Of a DNA stretch of 64,000 bases, positions 62,784 through 64,000 are shown one piece after another. The position numbers and the translations under genes are program-made. A model generated the notes under the pieces. That model worked only from the letters and a program-made list of their open reading frames with translations, searched no databases and was not told the origin of the DNA. Origin of the DNA: Thermoanaerobaculia bacterium (lineage in GTDB: Bacteria > Acidobacteriota > Thermoanaerobaculia > Multivoradales > J023); contig JAUIJL010000004.1 of NCBI GenBank assembly GCA_030431255.1, positions 124,001 through 188,000 of the forward strand, read 5' to 3'. Every line of letters begins with the position of its first letter. Within the stretch, counting starts at the first letter, position 1.

Positions 62784-64000
62784 GCCGCGTGAGCCAATTG
62801 AGTCGGGCAGCTCGAGTATCGGCCCTGGTGCTCGTCACCAGCCTTTGGATGACCGCCGGCGCCAGCGCCCAGGTCACGGGCACCATCGGCCTCGACGAAA
62901 GCCGTCGACCCGGCCTGAGCGACGACGGCAAGCCGCTGATGTACGCCCCAAATCCCTACGAGGGGGGATCCTCTGTCTCCCATTGGGACGTCACCGCCTC
63001 CCCCAACCTGCTCATGGAGCCGTCGATCAATCCGGATCTGCCCCTTCTCCAGGTGGACCTCACCGACGAGGTCTTTCAGGATTTGGGCTGGTCCGTGGCC
63101 GAGACCCTGCAACCCGGCCAGCCTCTAGCCAAGACCGCGAGCTTCAATATTTGGCGAACGGACAACGGTTTCTTGGACCCGACCCCATTCTCGGGTGCTC
63201 CGGGCAATAGCGCCACCACTCTGGGTGAGGCCCGGCTCAACGTGGTCGGCACGGTGCTCGCCCGCTGGGGCCAGATTCTCAACAGCACCATACCCATCGA
63301 CGTCGTCGTGAGCTGGTTGTCCTTGCCCTGTGACCAATTTGGAGCGGCGCTGGCCGCCGCCGGACCGAGGTTCGTGATCTACAGCGACACCAACGAGCTG
63401 CCCCTCAACGAGACGTGGTACCACGCGGCCCACGCCGAGTCCCTATTGCTCGACGACATCACCGGCCCACCGGACGACCCGATCAGCCCGGGCGGTGACA
63501 TCTCCGTGGCCGTCAATGTGGATATCGACAGCGGCTGTTTGGGAGCCGGCACGAGCTTCTACTACGGACTCGACGGTAATGCCCCCGCCAACCAGATCGA
63601 TCTGGCGGTGGTTATGTTGCACGAGCTGGGCCACGGTCTGGGCTTTTCCACCGTAACCAACGGCCAGAACGGTGTGTTCAACTCTGGCATGCCCGCGGCT
63701 TTCGACCACTTTCTCTACGACCTGGATCTCGGCAAAACTTGGGCCGAGATGACCACGAGCGAACGAGCCGCGTCCGCCACCAGCGTGAATCGATTGGCGT
63801 GGAGCGGCATCGAAGCGTCCGCTGCTGCCCAGGATTATCTGGATCCCGGCGTGCCTTCCCTCACCCTCAGCGGGGCCGGATCTCTCGACGGCGTCTACGA
63901 CGTGGGCACCGCCAACTTCGGAGCCGAGGTTTCAGGGTCCTTGAGTGGTGAGATCGCCTGTTACGAAGACGGCGAGGGCGCCCCCTTCGACGCGTGTAGC
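62780..64000 (+). CDS. Secreted zinc metalloprotease, 3' end outside the window
   Basis: At least 407 residues, open at the window end. Signal peptide (about 1-31, ARVSALVLVTSLWMTAGASAQ). Residues about 57-99 hold SSVSHWDVTASPNLLMEPSIN and VDLTDEVFQDLGW, an element that in relatives usually stands after the catalytic domain. The catalytic domain follows (about 105-330) with HELGHGLGF starting at H281 (Zn ligands H281 and H285, general base E282). A PA-like region begins near 350. The ATG overlaps the stop of the gene upstream. Missing end prevents a complete description. Confidence 0.85.
   Translation, partial: MSRVSQLSRAARVSALVLVTSLWMTAGASAQVTGTIGLDESRRPGLSDDGKPLMYAPNPYEGGSSVSHWDVTASPNLLMEPSINPDLPLLQVDLTDEVFQDLGWSVAETLQPGQPLAKTASFNIWRTDNGFLDPTPFSGAPGNSATTLGEARLNVVGTVLARWGQILNSTIPIDVVVSWLSLPCDQFGAALAAAGPRFVIYSDTNELPLNETWYHAAHAESLLLDDITGPPDDPISPGGDISVAVNVDIDSGCLGAGTSFYYGLDGNAPANQIDLAVVMLHELGHGLGFSTVTNGQNGVFNSGMPAAFDHFLYDLDLGKTWAEMTTSERAASATSVNRLAWSGIEASAAAQDYLDPGVPSLTLSGAGSLDGVYDVGTANFGAEVSGSLSGEIACYEDGEGAPFDACS

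Overview
This is a 64 kb window of GC-rich bacterial chromosome. It carries no rRNA, tRNA or CRISPR array that I can see. Its gene content suggests a Gram-negative, heterotrophic bacterium, most likely an Acidobacteriota lineage of the Thermoanaerobaculia type. This placement is inferred from family content and not from a marker gene. The supporting content is a Ser/Thr kinase with a TPR tail, a two-component propeller hybrid kinase, a DUF5916 outer-membrane protein, an isoquinoline-oxidoreductase-like MoCo enzyme with cytochrome, a HELGHGLGF metalloprotease with an SVSHWD...LLMEPSIN element, and large Calx-beta and HYR-type secreted proteins. A double membrane is supported directly by an autotransporter beta-domain ending in Phe and by a porin-like barrel ending in Tyr-Leu-Phe.

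Layout. 0-4 kb: DUF5916 protein, DinB-like protein and an EamA exporter. 4-6 kb: a BlaI repressor with two tandem BlaI-type operators and a translationally coupled BlaR1-like M56 protease whose C-terminus is an M23 peptidoglycan hydrolase domain. 6-13.4 kb (minus strand): pyrF, a Ser/Thr kinase, a truncated duplicate of the kinase 5' end, then a cytochrome c / 2Fe-2S / molybdopterin dehydrogenase set. 13.6-21.5 kb: Na/Pi cotransporter with a universal stress protein, a secreted beta-helix pair, nitronate monooxygenase and YajQ, a DGPF/ECF sigma pair, and a VOC protein. 21.5-29.3 kb (minus): rplU-rpmA-obgE-nadD-rsfS, then a headless sigma-54 activator and a large hybrid sensor kinase. 29.6-32.1 kb: a cobalamin photosensor-like protein without DNA-binding domain, followed by a flavin amine oxidase. 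32.2-34.1 kb: a RayT-like transposase beside a broken sigma-54 activator gene. 34.1-41.6 kb: GNAT, Calx-beta autotransporter, thioesterase, palindromic repeats and a cystathionine synthase/lyase. 41.6-50 kb: ankyrin protein with prfA, a degenerate histidine kinase, a PQQ-propeller/esterase-like fusion and a porin-like protein. 50-54.7 kb: a second nitronate monooxygenase, then an AAA ATPase-nuclease next to a DarT/DarG toxin-antitoxin pair, closed by a strong bidirectional terminator. 54.7-64 kb: a 1558-residue secreted repeat protein, a sodium:solute symporter with a small membrane partner, and a secreted protein coupled to a metalloprotease that runs off the window end.

Many neighbouring genes overlap by ATGA, GTGA or TAATG, so operons can be read directly. 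The most unusual points are the M56-M23 fusion under its own BlaI operators, the HTH-less CarH/AerR-like B12 protein, the AAA-nuclease/DarTG island, the in-frame deleted kinase remnant coupled to an oxidoreductase operon, and the permuted domain order of the terminal metalloprotease.
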